From Treponema sp. (lineage in GTDB: Bacteria; Spirochaetota; Spirochaetia; Treponematales; Treponemataceae), in contig JAGCUI010000008.1 of NCBI GenBank assembly GCA_017962965.1, positions 1 to 43,076 on the forward strand: 43,076 nucleotides of DNA, read 5' to 3'. This document shows, piece after piece, positions 16,533-25,193 of this stretch (position 1 is its first letter; each line of letters begins with the position of its first letter). The position numbers and the translations under genes are program-made. Under the pieces are notes generated by a model that saw only the letters and a list, made by a program, of their open reading frames with translations, was not told the origin of the DNA and ran no database searches.

Positions 16533-16560
16533 TTGACTTAACCATAAACCATGTTATACT
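16533..16560 (+). promoter_or_regulatory. Promoter of the XRE/PIN operon with -10 box 6 bp from the ATG
   Basis: TTGACT (16533-16538), a 16-bp spacer, an extended TGT and TATACT (16555-16560) end 6 bp before the ATG at 16567. There is no ribosome-binding site, so the antitoxin mRNA looks leaderless. Confidence 0.6.
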
Positions 16561-16566
16561 ATCCTC

Positions 16567-17127
16567 ATGGCAATGAACAACACAATTAAGGCTCTTCGTG
16601 AGCAGAATAATTATTCTCAAGCGGCGGTTGCTCAATTTCTGGGCATTTCTCGGCAGATGTATATTAAATACGAAAACGGACTTGTGGAGCCGCCGGTAAA
16701 AATTGTTTCGGAGTTGGCGCATTTTTATCATGTAACTTATGACACAATTATTGATGATTCCTTTGGAAAAGAAAAAGTACTCTATGAAATCCCAGAAGAA
16801 CAAACCCTTGAAGTTCACGATTCTGCACCACAATATTCATCTGGAAAAAGAACTGGAAATACTTTGACCTATGATATTCCTACTCGAAAAATACAACCAC
16901 AATCCATGTATTTAAAATCAATCATCGAAATGTTGCCAAAACTTATTTATAGTGAGCAGCTTATGGTTTTGGAAATGATTGCTGAAATGGTAAGAAATTC
17001 GACTGCGGAAAAAATAATGCCGGATAAGAAAATGCAGGCTTACGAAGAATTATTATCATATACAAAGAGTTTAAATATAAAATCAGATGGTAAAAAAATG
17101 ACGCGGGAGGAAATTTATGAAAGATGA
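16567..17127 (+). CDS. XRE-family HTH antitoxin of a PIN toxin pair
   Basis: The 186-residue product has an N-terminal Cro/C1-type HTH (IKALREQNNYSQAAVAQFLG, then SRQMYIKYENG, about residues 6-38). A non-conserved middle region and a helical C-terminus follow, which probably contacts the toxin. The next gene starts inside its last codons (11-base overlap), as is normal for toxin-antitoxin operons. PIN toxins more often pair with AbrB, PHD or RHH antitoxins, so the XRE partner is less usual. The alternative ATG at 16573 cannot be excluded. Confidence 0.82.
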   Translation: MAMNNTIKALREQNNYSQAAVAQFLGISRQMYIKYENGLVEPPVKIVSELAHFYHVTYDTIIDDSFGKEKVLYEIPEEQTLEVHDSAPQYSSGKRTGNTLTYDIPTRKIQPQSMYLKSIIEMLPKLIYSEQLMVLEMIAEMVRNSTAEKIMPDKKMQAYEELLSYTKSLNIKSDGKKMTREEIYER

Positions 17128-17566
17128 AAGTCAGGTACAAGAAGGAAAAGTTTTTCTTGATTCAAATATTCTTGTTTATTTTGTAGATGGACAGGATCCT
17201 AAAAAGCAAAAAATAGCCCAAGATTTAATAGCAAAATCTGTTAGAATGAAAAATGGTGTCTTATCTACTCAAAGTCTGCAGGAATTTTACTCAGTAGTTA
17301 CAAAAAAATCTCTTTGCGCAAAAGAAGAAGCAAAAATCATCATCGAAAAATTCAGAAACACACTTCCAATTACTCAAATTTCTGTACAACATATTTTAAA
17401 AGCAATTGATATTAGCATTCAAACTCAGTTTTCTTTTTGGGATTCTCTTATTGTTTCTGCAGCACATTCTTCTGGTTGTGTAATTGTTTATTCCGAAGAT
17501 ATGAGCCATAATCAGCTTGTAAATGGCGTAAAGATAATTAATCCTTTTAAAAAAAGCCCTTTGTGA
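17117..17566 (+). CDS. PIN-domain ribonuclease toxin (VapC-like)
   Basis: The 149-residue PIN domain carries the acidic metal-binding set: D15 (FLDSNILVY), E56 (LQEFYSVV), D109 (FWDSLIV) and E127/D128 (YSEDMSH). VapC-type toxins cleave RNA, often initiator tRNA or rRNA. The target here is unknown. A strong ribosome-binding site GGGAGG (17105-17110), 6 bp before the ATG, lies within the antitoxin gene. Two in-frame leads into the family core (KVFLDSN) fit the usual size. Confidence 0.88.
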   Translation: MKDESQVQEGKVFLDSNILVYFVDGQDPKKQKIAQDLIAKSVRMKNGVLSTQSLQEFYSVVTKKSLCAKEEAKIIIEKFRNTLPITQISVQHILKAIDISIQTQFSFWDSLIVSAAHSSGCVIVYSEDMSHNQLVNGVKIINPFKKSPL

Positions 17567-17584
17567 AATATAATGCTGTTTGTT

Positions 17585-18952
17585 TTATTGCAGTTTTGAT
17601 TTTACAAGCTTTATAATTCCTCCACAGAACGCAAGAACGCTTGAAATTATAATCACTAAAAACAGGTCCGGCACATAGAGTTTTATAACCCAAAGTGGTG
17701 TGCTTATAAAAATCAAGCTGAAGGTAAGAAGTAAAAGAGGCCACAAAATATAGGCTGCAATAAACTTTATAATTGCGATTATTTTGTTCTTTGCTTTTTT
17801 TACCTTAAAGCCCGAAATAAAAATACAAACAGAAACGGCAAACATTAAAAAGTAAATTGCGTCGTAAAGAAGATGCTGCTTTTTGTACTCTGAATGATTA
17901 ACCTTATCAATTTCTTCTCCCTCGATGATTGCAAAAGAATTCCACACTGCGTTATCCATAAGATTATTTAAAACCATGTAGTCGTTTGCGTTTACCATAA
18001 AGCAGGCAGCAAGCCCTTCTTCCGGCAGAATGAACATATAAGTCATTGTGTTTTCTACAAGGCCACCATGGAAAATCATATCAAAGCCGTAGTATTTCAT
18101 GTAATTAAAGCCCATTCCGTAGTAAACATCATAATCATCCTGACCAATCGAAACATTTTTATACCACATGGAATTAATGCCCTGGGCTGTTATGATTTTT
18201 GTCCCGTCTGAACTAAGTCCACCGCTTAAATACATCTGTAAATATTTTGCATGGTCGTGCGGTGTTGTGCAGATGTAGCCGGCAGGTTCGTGAAACCACG
18301 ATTTTTCTGTTGGAAAATCAGCCTTGCCCTGCTTAAAAAAGCCAAAGTAATTTCTGTTTCCCTGTAAAAGATTCTGGTTTTCCTTCATCTTTTGGGCATT
18401 GGCAATGGAGTTATTCATTTTGAGAGGCTCAAAAACATTCAGGCGGATATAATCTTCATAGCTCATGCCACTCACTTTTTCAATTATTTTTCCCAAAAGG
18501 TCGTAATTTACGTTTGCGTATTCATGTTTTCCGTAGCTCTTTGTAACTTTTACGTTATAAAGTTTTGCATGTGTATTAAAGCCGCTTGTCTGGTTCAAAA
18601 GAGAAAGAACGGTTACTTTTTTCTTAAACTTATATTCAGGAAGATAAGCAGAAATATCCTCATCAAGATTGATAAGTCCTTTTTCTACAAGCTGCATGAT
18701 GCAGAGGGCTGTGTAGGATTTACTCATAGAGCCGATGAAAAAGTTTTGATCCAGGCTTGTACACTGGCCAAAGGATTTTTCCATAAGAATATGGTCTTTA
18801 TCTGTGATGAAAAAAGCCATTCCGGGAATGTGGTAAGCACCCGTTATCTCTGTAAGATAATCATCAAATCTTTTAAGGCTCTCGTTTGAAAGCGGTGTGT
18901 TTGCAAAAGCAAATGTGTTTAATGTAAGTACAAAAAATAAAAGAAATCTTTT
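17585..18952 (-). CDS. Exported serine hydrolase of the beta-lactamase/class C PBP family with C-terminal membrane helices
   Basis: The 455-residue product has a signal peptide (cleavage near AFA-NT at residue 19), then a class C serine-hydrolase domain. The nucleophile motif S76-M-S-K79 and Y146-A-N148 are present, and HGG in FHGGLVENT replaces KTG. About three membrane helices follow at residues 365-450. The family includes esterases and D-aminopeptidases, and the substrate is unknown. The ATG at 18952 was chosen because GAGG lies 6 bp before it. The open frame to 18985 has no such site. Confidence 0.87.
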   Translation of the reverse strand, partial: KRFLLFFVLTLNTFAFANTPLSNESLKRFDDYLTEITGAYHIPGMAFFITDKDHILMEKSFGQCTSLDQNFFIGSMSKSYTALCIMQLVEKGLINLDEDISAYLPEYKFKKKVTVLSLLNQTSGFNTHAKLYNVKVTKSYGKHEYANVNYDLLGKIIEKVSGMSYEDYIRLNVFEPLKMNNSIANAQKMKENQNLLQGNRNYFGFFKQGKADFPTEKSWFHEPAGYICTTPHDHAKYLQMYLSGGLSSDGTKIITAQGINSMWYKNVSIGQDDYDVYYGMGFNYMKYYGFDMIFHGGLVENTMTYMFILPEEGLAACFMVNANDYMVLNNLMDNAVWNSFAIIEGEEIDKVNHSEYKKQHLLYDAIYFLMFAVSVCIFISGFKVKKAKNKIIAIIKFIAAYILWPLLLLTFSLIFISTPLWVIKLYVPDLFLVIIISSVLAFCGGIIKLVKSKLQ

Positions 18953-18990
18953 CATAAATAACCTCATGACTGAATCATAATGCATTATAA

Positions 18991-19755
18991 TTAGAAGGTT
19001 TTAACAAGTTCACGGCAGAGCATTACAAGATTGTAGCGGATTCCTTTTCGTTTATCCCATGATCTTGAGTCCCATTCGTCCTGAGAAACATCGTCGCCGC
19101 CGTAGATAATTGCACCGTAATCAAAGTTTCTAAACTGGGCAATTGCAATACAGCCGGCCTGTTCCATCTCTACAATCTTTGCACCCTCTTCTTTTCGTTT
19201 TTCAACAAGGGCTTTTGTTTCGCGGAAGAGTGCATCTGTTGTCCAGGTAAGTCCTGTGAGGTATGAAATTTTATGTTTCTCAAGATATTCAGTGATTTTC
19301 TGTGTGACTTTTTTGTCTGTATAAATATAGCGTGAAGGCTCTATGTAGCGGTAAGAAAATCCTTCGTCACGGATTGCTCCTTCTACAACCAAAAGCTCAC
19401 CAACCTTTATATTTTTATCAAGAACACCGCCGCCACCGCAGAACATAACTTTGTTTACTCCGCTTGCAGCAAAAACTTCGAGGTTTCCGGCACACGCTGG
19501 ACATCCAACATAACCCAAAGTGATGAGGATTTCTGGCTCGTCTGTAAAACGATAAATATCTACAGGATTTTCTCCGCTGAAATAATAAGCTTTTTCAATG
19601 AGATTATCTTTTTTAAGGCTTTCCATTACATCCGGGAAGAAAGTAATAATGAGCTTGTTTGTGTTGAATTGTTCAAGATTCCATTTAAATGGATTTACAA
19701 CTGCATCTTTGTCTGTGTCAAATTCCAAAACCGGGTATTCGTTTTTAGTTATCAT
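18991..19755 (-). CDS. Nucleoside phosphorylase (PNP/UDP family)
   Basis: The 254-residue product resembles uridine/purine nucleoside phosphorylases, which split nucleosides with phosphate in salvage. Recognisable are VGCPACAGNLEVFAASGVNK (phosphate/glycine-rich region), CGGGGVLD, and VEMEQAGCIAIAQF, where the glutamate typically binds the ribose, then YGGDDVS. Substrate preference cannot be told. GGAGG lies 7 bp before the ATG. It starts 38 bp before the serine hydrolase gene on the same strand, so the two may be cotranscribed. Confidence 0.85.
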   Translation of the reverse strand: MITKNEYPVLEFDTDKDAVVNPFKWNLEQFNTNKLIITFFPDVMESLKKDNLIEKAYYFSGENPVDIYRFTDEPEILITLGYVGCPACAGNLEVFAASGVNKVMFCGGGGVLDKNIKVGELLVVEGAIRDEGFSYRYIEPSRYIYTDKKVTQKITEYLEKHKISYLTGLTWTTDALFRETKALVEKRKEEGAKIVEMEQAGCIAIAQFRNFDYGAIIYGGDDVSQDEWDSRSWDKRKGIRYNLVMLCRELVKTF

Positions 19756-19871
19756 ATTTTTCCTCCTGGAAAGTAAAAATTTAATTTAGCTGATAATAAC
19801 AAAACTTCTATTCACGGGTAAATAAAGTATATCTTTAAATTCTGATTTTTGAAATTTATTACGGAATTTTC

Positions 19872-19900
19872 TTGACAACGGTATATGTTTGTTATATTGT
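19872..19900 (+). promoter_or_regulatory. Candidate promoter of the ABC-transporter/GntR operon
   Basis: A perfect TTGACA (19872-19877) is followed by TATTGT (19895-19900, 17-bp spacer) or TATATT (19893-19898, 15-bp spacer). The -10 abuts the inverted repeat at 19898-19918. Confidence 0.5.
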
Positions 19901-19918
19901 GTATATACAAGATACACA
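19898..19918. promoter_or_regulatory. Inverted repeat, candidate operator of the YtrA-like GntR regulator
   Basis: TGTGTAT-N7-ATACACA is a perfect 7-bp inverted repeat at the expected transcription start of the ABC operon, whose third gene encodes a GntR-family repressor. GTATATAC (19901-19908) is an overlapping palindrome. Autoregulation is inferred. Confidence 0.55.
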
Positions 19919-19935
19919 AGTTTCGAGGTATGATT

Positions 19936-20784
19936 ATGAATCTTATTGAAATTAAGGGACTTTGCAAAAACTTTGATAAGTTTAAGCTCCAGAATGTAGA
20001 CATCACTCTTGAAGAAGGATTTATTATGGGATTTATTGGTCGTAACGGGGCCGGTAAATCAACTACTCTTAAAACAAGTTTAAATCTGATGAATAACGAC
20101 GGAGGTACTGTAAAACTCTGCGGATTTTCCATGCCACAGGACGAACTTGAAATTAAAAATCAGGTTGGTTATGTATTTGGCGGAGTTGATTTTTATCCGG
20201 AAGCTAAAATCGGGCACATTACAAACGTAACAAAATCATTTTACCGTGAATGGAATGAAGAGCTTTATAAAGAGCTTTGCGACCGTTTTGAAATTGATCA
20301 GAATAAAAGATTCAAGCATCTTTCTGCCGGCATGAAGGTAAAATATTCTTTAGCCGTTGCAATGAGCCATAATCCAAAGCTTTTGATTCTTGATGAACCT
20401 ACAAGCGGACTTGACCCTGCTGCCAGAGACGACTTAGTTCTTTTGTTCCAGGAATTTATTGAAGATGGAAAGCATTCAATTTTATTTTCAACACACATTA
20501 CTTCCGATCTTGAAAAATGTGCAGACTACATCACTTATATAAAAGAAGGAAAAATTCTTGCTTCTACAGACAAAGATAGCTTCAGGCAGTCGTACATCAG
20601 TGTGGCAGGAAAAAAAGAACAGCTTACTCCAGAGGTTGAAGGAAAAATCATCGGACTTCATAAGCACCAGCTTGGATTTGAAGGAATTATGAAATCAGAA
20701 GATAAAAAGCTTGCCCAGTCTAAAGGCTTTGAGATGGCAGAACCAACTCTTGAAGATATTATGATTCATATTGAAAGACGCTAG
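19936..20784 (+). CDS. ABC transporter ATP-binding protein
   Basis: The 282-residue ATPase has Walker A GRNGAGKST, Q-loop region, signature LSAGMKVKYSLA, Walker B LLILDEPTSGLDP and H-loop STH. It groups with the YtrB/CcmA-like exporters that work with an ABC-2 permease. GAGG (19925-19928) sits 7 bp before the ATG at 19936; MIM at 19930 is an alternative. It is the first gene of an ATPase-permease-GntR operon. Confidence 0.92.
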   Translation: MNLIEIKGLCKNFDKFKLQNVDITLEEGFIMGFIGRNGAGKSTTLKTSLNLMNNDGGTVKLCGFSMPQDELEIKNQVGYVFGGVDFYPEAKIGHITNVTKSFYREWNEELYKELCDRFEIDQNKRFKHLSAGMKVKYSLAVAMSHNPKLLILDEPTSGLDPAARDDLVLLFQEFIEDGKHSILFSTHITSDLEKCADYITYIKEGKILASTDKDSFRQSYISVAGKKEQLTPEVEGKIIGLHKHQLGFEGIMKSEDKKLAQSKGFEMAEPTLEDIMIHIERR

Positions 20785-20805
20785 GGACAACAGGAGGAAA
20801 CGAAA

Positions 20806-21522
20806 ATGAAATCACAGACATTGAACCTTTTGAAAAAAGAATTGATTCTTGGAAATACAATACAGACAATTATCTGGATGACCTGTTGTTTCGGAATGTA
20901 TTTTATTCCAAGCTATCCAACCTACATCGGACCATTTTACATCACTCTTTGTATCATGATGACCTTTGCATTAAATCAGTCTTCGCACGATATTTTATAC
21001 ACTGTTCTGCTTCCGGTTCGTAAAACTGATACTGTAAAGGCACGCTTTTTATACTGCGGATTAATCGAAATTCTTTCTTTAGTTCTGGCTTTAATTCCGT
21101 ACTTCTTAAAAAAGGCTGTTGCATTCCCGGAAAATAATGCAGGGATTAATCTTACAGTTGCATATTTTGGTTTACAGCTTGTTTTGTATGGAATCTTTAA
21201 TTTGATTTTCCTTGGAAATGTTTATAAAAATCCGCTTAAGCCGGGCGTTAGATATTTTGTTGGAGCTGTTTTCTACTTTGTAATCTATGCTCTTTTTGAA
21301 CTTCCGGTCTGGATGTTTTACGGATTAAAAAAAGATTTTACAGAGGGAAAAATTACTGAATTATCAAAGCTTGCACAGATTGGACAGATGCTCACAGACA
21401 CAACCGGTGCCTTTATGAAAAATCATTGCATTATTCTTTTGGGTGGCATTTTAATTTTTGCAGGATTATGGTATATATCTTATTGTTTTGCTGCTAAGCA
21501 ATTCAAAAAATATGATATGTAA
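20806..21522 (+). CDS. ABC-2 type transporter membrane subunit
   Basis: The 238-residue protein has about six transmembrane helices and partners with the ATPase encoded 21 bp upstream. FALNQSSHDILYTVLLPVRK resembles the conserved cytoplasmic loop of ABC-2 permeases in YtrA-regulated operons (members of the bacitracin/antimicrobial-response type). The substrate is unknown. The ribosome-binding site is strong (AGGAGG). Confidence 0.85.
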   Translation: MKSQTLNLLKKELILGNTIQTIIWMTCCFGMYFIPSYPTYIGPFYITLCIMMTFALNQSSHDILYTVLLPVRKTDTVKARFLYCGLIEILSLVLALIPYFLKKAVAFPENNAGINLTVAYFGLQLVLYGIFNLIFLGNVYKNPLKPGVRYFVGAVFYFVIYALFELPVWMFYGLKKDFTEGKITELSKLAQIGQMLTDTTGAFMKNHCIILLGGILIFAGLWYISYCFAAKQFKKYDM

Positions 21523-21537
21523 AAAAATGGATTATTA

Positions 21538-21903
21538 ATGGATATTGTGTTATCTCAAAAAAATGATAAGCCGATTTACACACAGATTTACGAACAGATT
21601 TCCAGTCAGATAATGAACGGAGTTCTTGTTCCCGGAGAAAGACTTCCTCCAATCAGAACGGTTGCCCTGAACCTGCGCATAAGCGTGATTCCCGTAAAGC
21701 AGGCGTGGGAGCAGCTGGAGAGGGAAGGTTTTATTTCAACTGCAGCCGGAAGAGGGACTTGTGTAAACGCGCTTGAGCATCATGAAATATCGGGTAAGCG
21801 GCACGCGGCGGCGGAGGAGCTTTTGCGCAGGGATGTAAAGGCGTGCCGCGATATGGGCCTCAAACTCGAAGAAATAATCGACATTATAAAAAGAGAGTAC
21901 TAA
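21538..21903 (+). CDS. GntR-family transcriptional regulator, YtrA subfamily
   Basis: The 121-residue regulator has only the winged HTH (PIYTQIYEQISSQIMNGVLV, then PGERLPPIRTVALNLRISV) and a short dimerising C-terminus, as in YtrA. It is the last gene of the operon it probably represses. Its distal third is richer in G and C (for example CGGCACGCGGCGGCGGAGGA region near 21797) than neighbouring genes. Only a weak GGA precedes the ATG. Confidence 0.88.
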   Translation: MDIVLSQKNDKPIYTQIYEQISSQIMNGVLVPGERLPPIRTVALNLRISVIPVKQAWEQLEREGFISTAAGRGTCVNALEHHEISGKRHAAAEELLRRDVKACRDMGLKLEEIIDIIKREY

Positions 21904-21923
21904 AAAAACGCTGGTCTATACGT

Positions 21924-22703
21924 CTAGTTCTTCTTTTCCTGTTCCCGAATTATTGAACAAACTTGAACAGCATCATTAAAATCTGCTTCTGTAACACCAG
22001 TGGCAAAAAGGTCCGGTAAAATTATCTGTTTAAATAACTCCAGTGCCTCTTTAGAAGCTTCATCTAAAACAACATAGGTCCTGGCATAATCAAAAACAGC
22101 CGGCGCAATTCGTGCATTCATCCAGTCTATAATTGTATAAGAGGTTCTACTAAACGGTTCGTTTGTCATAGGAAGCATGATATTTAAAAAGTGCATATCA
22201 AGATGGCAGATTACGTTTTTCATGCCAGAAGAAAGGCGTTCTATAACAGGAAGAATCTTTTCTGAATCTTCTTTATTCATCCCCAGTGCTGCAGTATCTT
22301 TTAAATGCGGAATATTTAAGCCTTGTAAGTTTGCTGAATGTACAAACTCAAAAGCACGGCCAAAGAGCTTATATGCCTGAACAATTTCTTCTAAATCCTG
22401 GGGTGTAGGAAGCTTTTCTGCAAGGGTTTTTCCTTTAAGATTTTTTTCTATAATCTGGTTAATCCTTGTTTCAAGCATCTGGCCCTGAACATAATCCATT
22501 TTTATAATATGAGAATCGTCGGTATCGTAATATTTTACACTGCAGATTCCAGCCTTATTTACTTCTTTTTGCTGCTGCTTTTCAAATTCAATCCATTCTG
22601 TAGGATATTCACTTTTATAAACCTTATACGCAAAGCCCTGATATAAAAAAACTTCTGCCTGTGCACCACGACCTATTAATTTTTGTGTTCCGTCAAATGT
22701 CAT
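21924..22703 (-). CDS. Aminoglycoside-phosphotransferase-like (APH) kinase
   Basis: The 259-residue product has the protein-kinase-like APH fold: nucleotide-binding start LIGRGAQAEVFLY with K28 in AYKVYK, catalytic loop HLDMHFLNIML (Asp at the D of HLD) and metal-binding IIDWMNA. Such kinases phosphorylate antibiotics, choline, sugars or other small molecules; the substrate cannot be inferred. AAGGAA precedes the ATG. The gene stands alone between the GntR operon and a divergent alcohol dehydrogenase. Confidence 0.82.
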   Translation of the reverse strand: MTFDGTQKLIGRGAQAEVFLYQGFAYKVYKSEYPTEWIEFEKQQQKEVNKAGICSVKYYDTDDSHIIKMDYVQGQMLETRINQIIEKNLKGKTLAEKLPTPQDLEEIVQAYKLFGRAFEFVHSANLQGLNIPHLKDTAALGMNKEDSEKILPVIERLSSGMKNVICHLDMHFLNIMLPMTNEPFSRTSYTIIDWMNARIAPAVFDYARTYVVLDEASKEALELFKQIILPDLFATGVTEADFNDAVQVCSIIREQEKKN

Positions 22704-22787
22704 TTTGCTTCCTTATATTTAACTAAAAAATCTTAGTGATTTTAGAATATACAGTTATTATAACATTTTCAACTTTATACGCAATTT

Positions 22788-22812
22788 ACCGGGCCTTCTC
22801 CCCGGTTTTTTT
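22788..22812 (+). terminator. Orphan intrinsic terminator upstream of the alcohol dehydrogenase gene
   Basis: ACCGGG (22788-22793), a 7-nt loop and CCCGGT (22801-22806), followed by seven T residues, form a plus-strand terminator. No annotated plus-strand gene ends here: the APH gene points the other way. It could end a small transcript or attenuate the dehydrogenase leader. Confidence 0.6.
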
Positions 22813-22914
22813 ACTATTCTTGTAGATAAAACTTCAACATTTTGAGCCTCACGGGTTTATAATCATTTATATAAAATTAAAATTGGCCTTGAACGGGCTT
22901 AAACAGGAGAAAAT

Positions 22915-24093
22915 ATGTTTGATTTTAAGTACTTTACACCAACAAAGGTTTTATTTGGAAAGAATACAGAAGAAAAGGTTGGAGAACTTGTAAAAGAGTT
23001 TGGCGGAAAAAAGGTTTTGATTCATTACGGTGGTGGTAGCGTTATCCGTTCGGGACTTATGAAAAAAGTAACAGACAAACTTGAACAAGCCGGTATTCCT
23101 TATGTAATGCTTGGAGGTGCTGTTCCAAATCCTCGTCTTGGTCTTGTTTATGAAGGAATTGAGCTTTGTAAAAAAGAAGGAATTGATTTTATTCTTGCTG
23201 TAGGCGGAGGAAGTGCAATCGACTCTGCAAAGGCAATCGGTTATGGAGTAAAAAACAGCGGCGATGTATGGGATTTTTATGATTATAAACGCCAGGCTGT
23301 TGATTGTCTTCCACTCGGTGTTATTCTTACACTTGCTGCAACCGGTAGTGAAATGAGTGATTCATCTGTAATTACAAAGGAAGAAGGGCTTGTTAAACGC
23401 GGATATTCAAGTGATTTCTGCCGCCCTCGTTTTTCAATTTTGAATCCTGAACTTACAATGACATTGCCGGACTATCAGACTGCATGTGGTTGTACAGATA
23501 TTATGATGCACACAATGGAACGCTATTTTACAAACGGCGGAAACATGGAGCTTACTGATTCTATGGCAGAAGCACTTTTACGCACTGTTAAAGAAAATGC
23601 AAAAATCCTGGTAAAGGATCCAAAAAATTATGATGCAAGAGCCGAAGTAATGTGGGCAGGAAGTCTTTCTCATAATGGTCTTACAGGCTGCGGAAACGAC
23701 GGTGGCGACTGGATGACTCACAAGCTTGAACACGAGCTCGGTGGTCTTTATGATGTTGCTCACGGTGCAGGACTTGCGGCTTTGTGGGGAAGCTGGGCAC
23801 GTTATGTTTATAAAAACTGTCTTCCACGTTTTAAAAGATATGCAATCAATGTAATGGGAGTTCCGGCTGTTGGTTCTGACGAAGAAATTGCTCTTAAAGG
23901 AATTGAAGCAATGGAAGCTTTCTATCACGAAATTAATATGCCAATAAATCTTCGTGAGCTTGGTGTAAATGCTACAGATGAAGATTTAAAACTCATGGCT
24001 CATAAATGCGCTGTTGGAGTAAACGGCGGCAAGGGCTCTGCAAGATTCTTAAAAGAAGAAGACATGCTCGAAATCTACAAAATGAGCCGATGA
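22915..24093 (+). CDS. Iron-containing alcohol dehydrogenase (butanol dehydrogenase/YqhD type)
   Basis: The 392-residue product is a type III metal-dependent alcohol dehydrogenase that reduces aldehydes with NAD(P)H during fermentation. It opens with FDFKYFTPTKVLFGKNTEEK and carries the nucleotide-binding VGGGSAIDSAKAIG, metal-ligand blocks CGCTDIMMHTMERYF, and KLEHELGGLYDVAHGAGLA. The pattern fits the YqhD/BDH group. CAGGAG lies before the ATG. It is probably monocistronic, and an intrinsic terminator-like hairpin lies 100 bp upstream. Confidence 0.93.
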   Translation: MFDFKYFTPTKVLFGKNTEEKVGELVKEFGGKKVLIHYGGGSVIRSGLMKKVTDKLEQAGIPYVMLGGAVPNPRLGLVYEGIELCKKEGIDFILAVGGGSAIDSAKAIGYGVKNSGDVWDFYDYKRQAVDCLPLGVILTLAATGSEMSDSSVITKEEGLVKRGYSSDFCRPRFSILNPELTMTLPDYQTACGCTDIMMHTMERYFTNGGNMELTDSMAEALLRTVKENAKILVKDPKNYDARAEVMWAGSLSHNGLTGCGNDGGDWMTHKLEHELGGLYDVAHGAGLAALWGSWARYVYKNCLPRFKRYAINVMGVPAVGSDEEIALKGIEAMEAFYHEINMPINLRELGVNATDEDLKLMAHKCAVGVNGGKGSARFLKEEDMLEIYKMSR

Positions 24094-24113
24094 GTTTTTC
24101 ATCCTCAATCAGA

Positions 24114-25151
24114 TTAGTTTGAACAAAGCTGAATTGCTTTTTTCATCTGTAAATCATCCTGGGCGGTAACATTTACAATAAGATTGCCGGAAGCAGGGAT
24201 TATTCCTTTTCCTTCCGGTGTTGTTCCGTCCGGGGCTGTTACCTTTTGAACGGAAATTGAATAGCGCCATCCGTTTGTAAGGCATCGCTGCAGAGAAAGT
24301 GAAAATACTCCGCAGGTATGATTTCCAACCTGGGTAACATGAGGCTGCGAACACATAGCCATTGTAAATTCTTCTCCGGCACTCATTGTCTGTGCGTTTG
24401 TTAAGAGTACTACAGGCTTTGTATACTGCCAGCTTCCGTTCTTTTTAATTTCAAGATTAACACCCTTATCAAATTCATTCTTTCCTTTCCCGTCCTTTGT
24501 TCTGGAAATTGCATAAGTTTTATCCTGAGCACAGAATCTTCCAGAAATTCTGGAAACGTTTCCAGTAAGTCCGCCTCTGTTTCCGCGAACATCAAGAATT
24601 AAACAGCGTGTATTTTTTAATGCTTCAAGTGCAATATCAATGTCGCTGGCCCAATCCTGCTTCTGGTTTATTCCTGTCTGGCCGCTTGAAAAAGCAGCAA
24701 TGTGAATGTAGCCCACAGTATTATCAGTTTTTAATGTTCCGTAGGTAATCACGTTGTTTCCGCATTTTTTTGGATTCTGGATGTACTGGCTGCAAACCTC
24801 TGTAAGAGAAAATTTATCAATTGGAGTCTGGTCTTCTCCTGAATTAAGGCTTGCAAAAGGAGTTTTTACATAGACATGAGCGTCGTTCAAAGGATATAAA
24901 AGGGTTTTTAATACTTCAAAGAATTCTGCATCTGTCATATCTTCCCTTACCATCGGTTTACAAAGGTTATACTGGGCATTCCAGTCTACATTGCGAACTT
25001 CAAAAAGGGCGTAAGTTTCGTTGTAATCTTCCCACAACAAATCGAACATGCTCTGGTAAGAAAGATCTGCATCCTTTCCGTAAAAAAATGTGCATGAAGT
25101 AAAGGCAAAAATTACATTCAAAATAAAAAACAGTTTAATAAATCTTTTCAT
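24114..25151 (-). CDS. S41-family peptidase lipoprotein (C-terminal-processing-protease-like)
   Basis: The 345-residue product has a lipoprotein signal with lipobox FTSC (C20). The rest resembles the tail-specific protease core: VGYIHIAAFSSG, CLILDVRGNRGG and nucleophile S257 in NAQTMSAGEEF, then VGNHTCGVFS. No separate PDZ is obvious. It probably acts on the outer face of a membrane. It follows the exported protein gene at 25194-26027 by 42 bp on the same strand. GGAGG lies before the ATG. Confidence 0.85.
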   Translation of the reverse strand: MKRFIKLFFILNVIFAFTSCTFFYGKDADLSYQSMFDLLWEDYNETYALFEVRNVDWNAQYNLCKPMVREDMTDAEFFEVLKTLLYPLNDAHVYVKTPFASLNSGEDQTPIDKFSLTEVCSQYIQNPKKCGNNVITYGTLKTDNTVGYIHIAAFSSGQTGINQKQDWASDIDIALEALKNTRCLILDVRGNRGGLTGNVSRISGRFCAQDKTYAISRTKDGKGKNEFDKGVNLEIKKNGSWQYTKPVVLLTNAQTMSAGEEFTMAMCSQPHVTQVGNHTCGVFSLSLQRCLTNGWRYSISVQKVTAPDGTTPEGKGIIPASGNLIVNVTAQDDLQMKKAIQLCSN

Positions 25152-25193
25152 CTTAGTTCCTCCGTTGATGAATTTTATAATTGTTATTCAGGA

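Noticed and set aside
22860..22914. Riboswitch in the alcohol dehydrogenase leader
   Set aside because: No conserved riboswitch core was recognised; only the upstream terminator hairpin can be supported.
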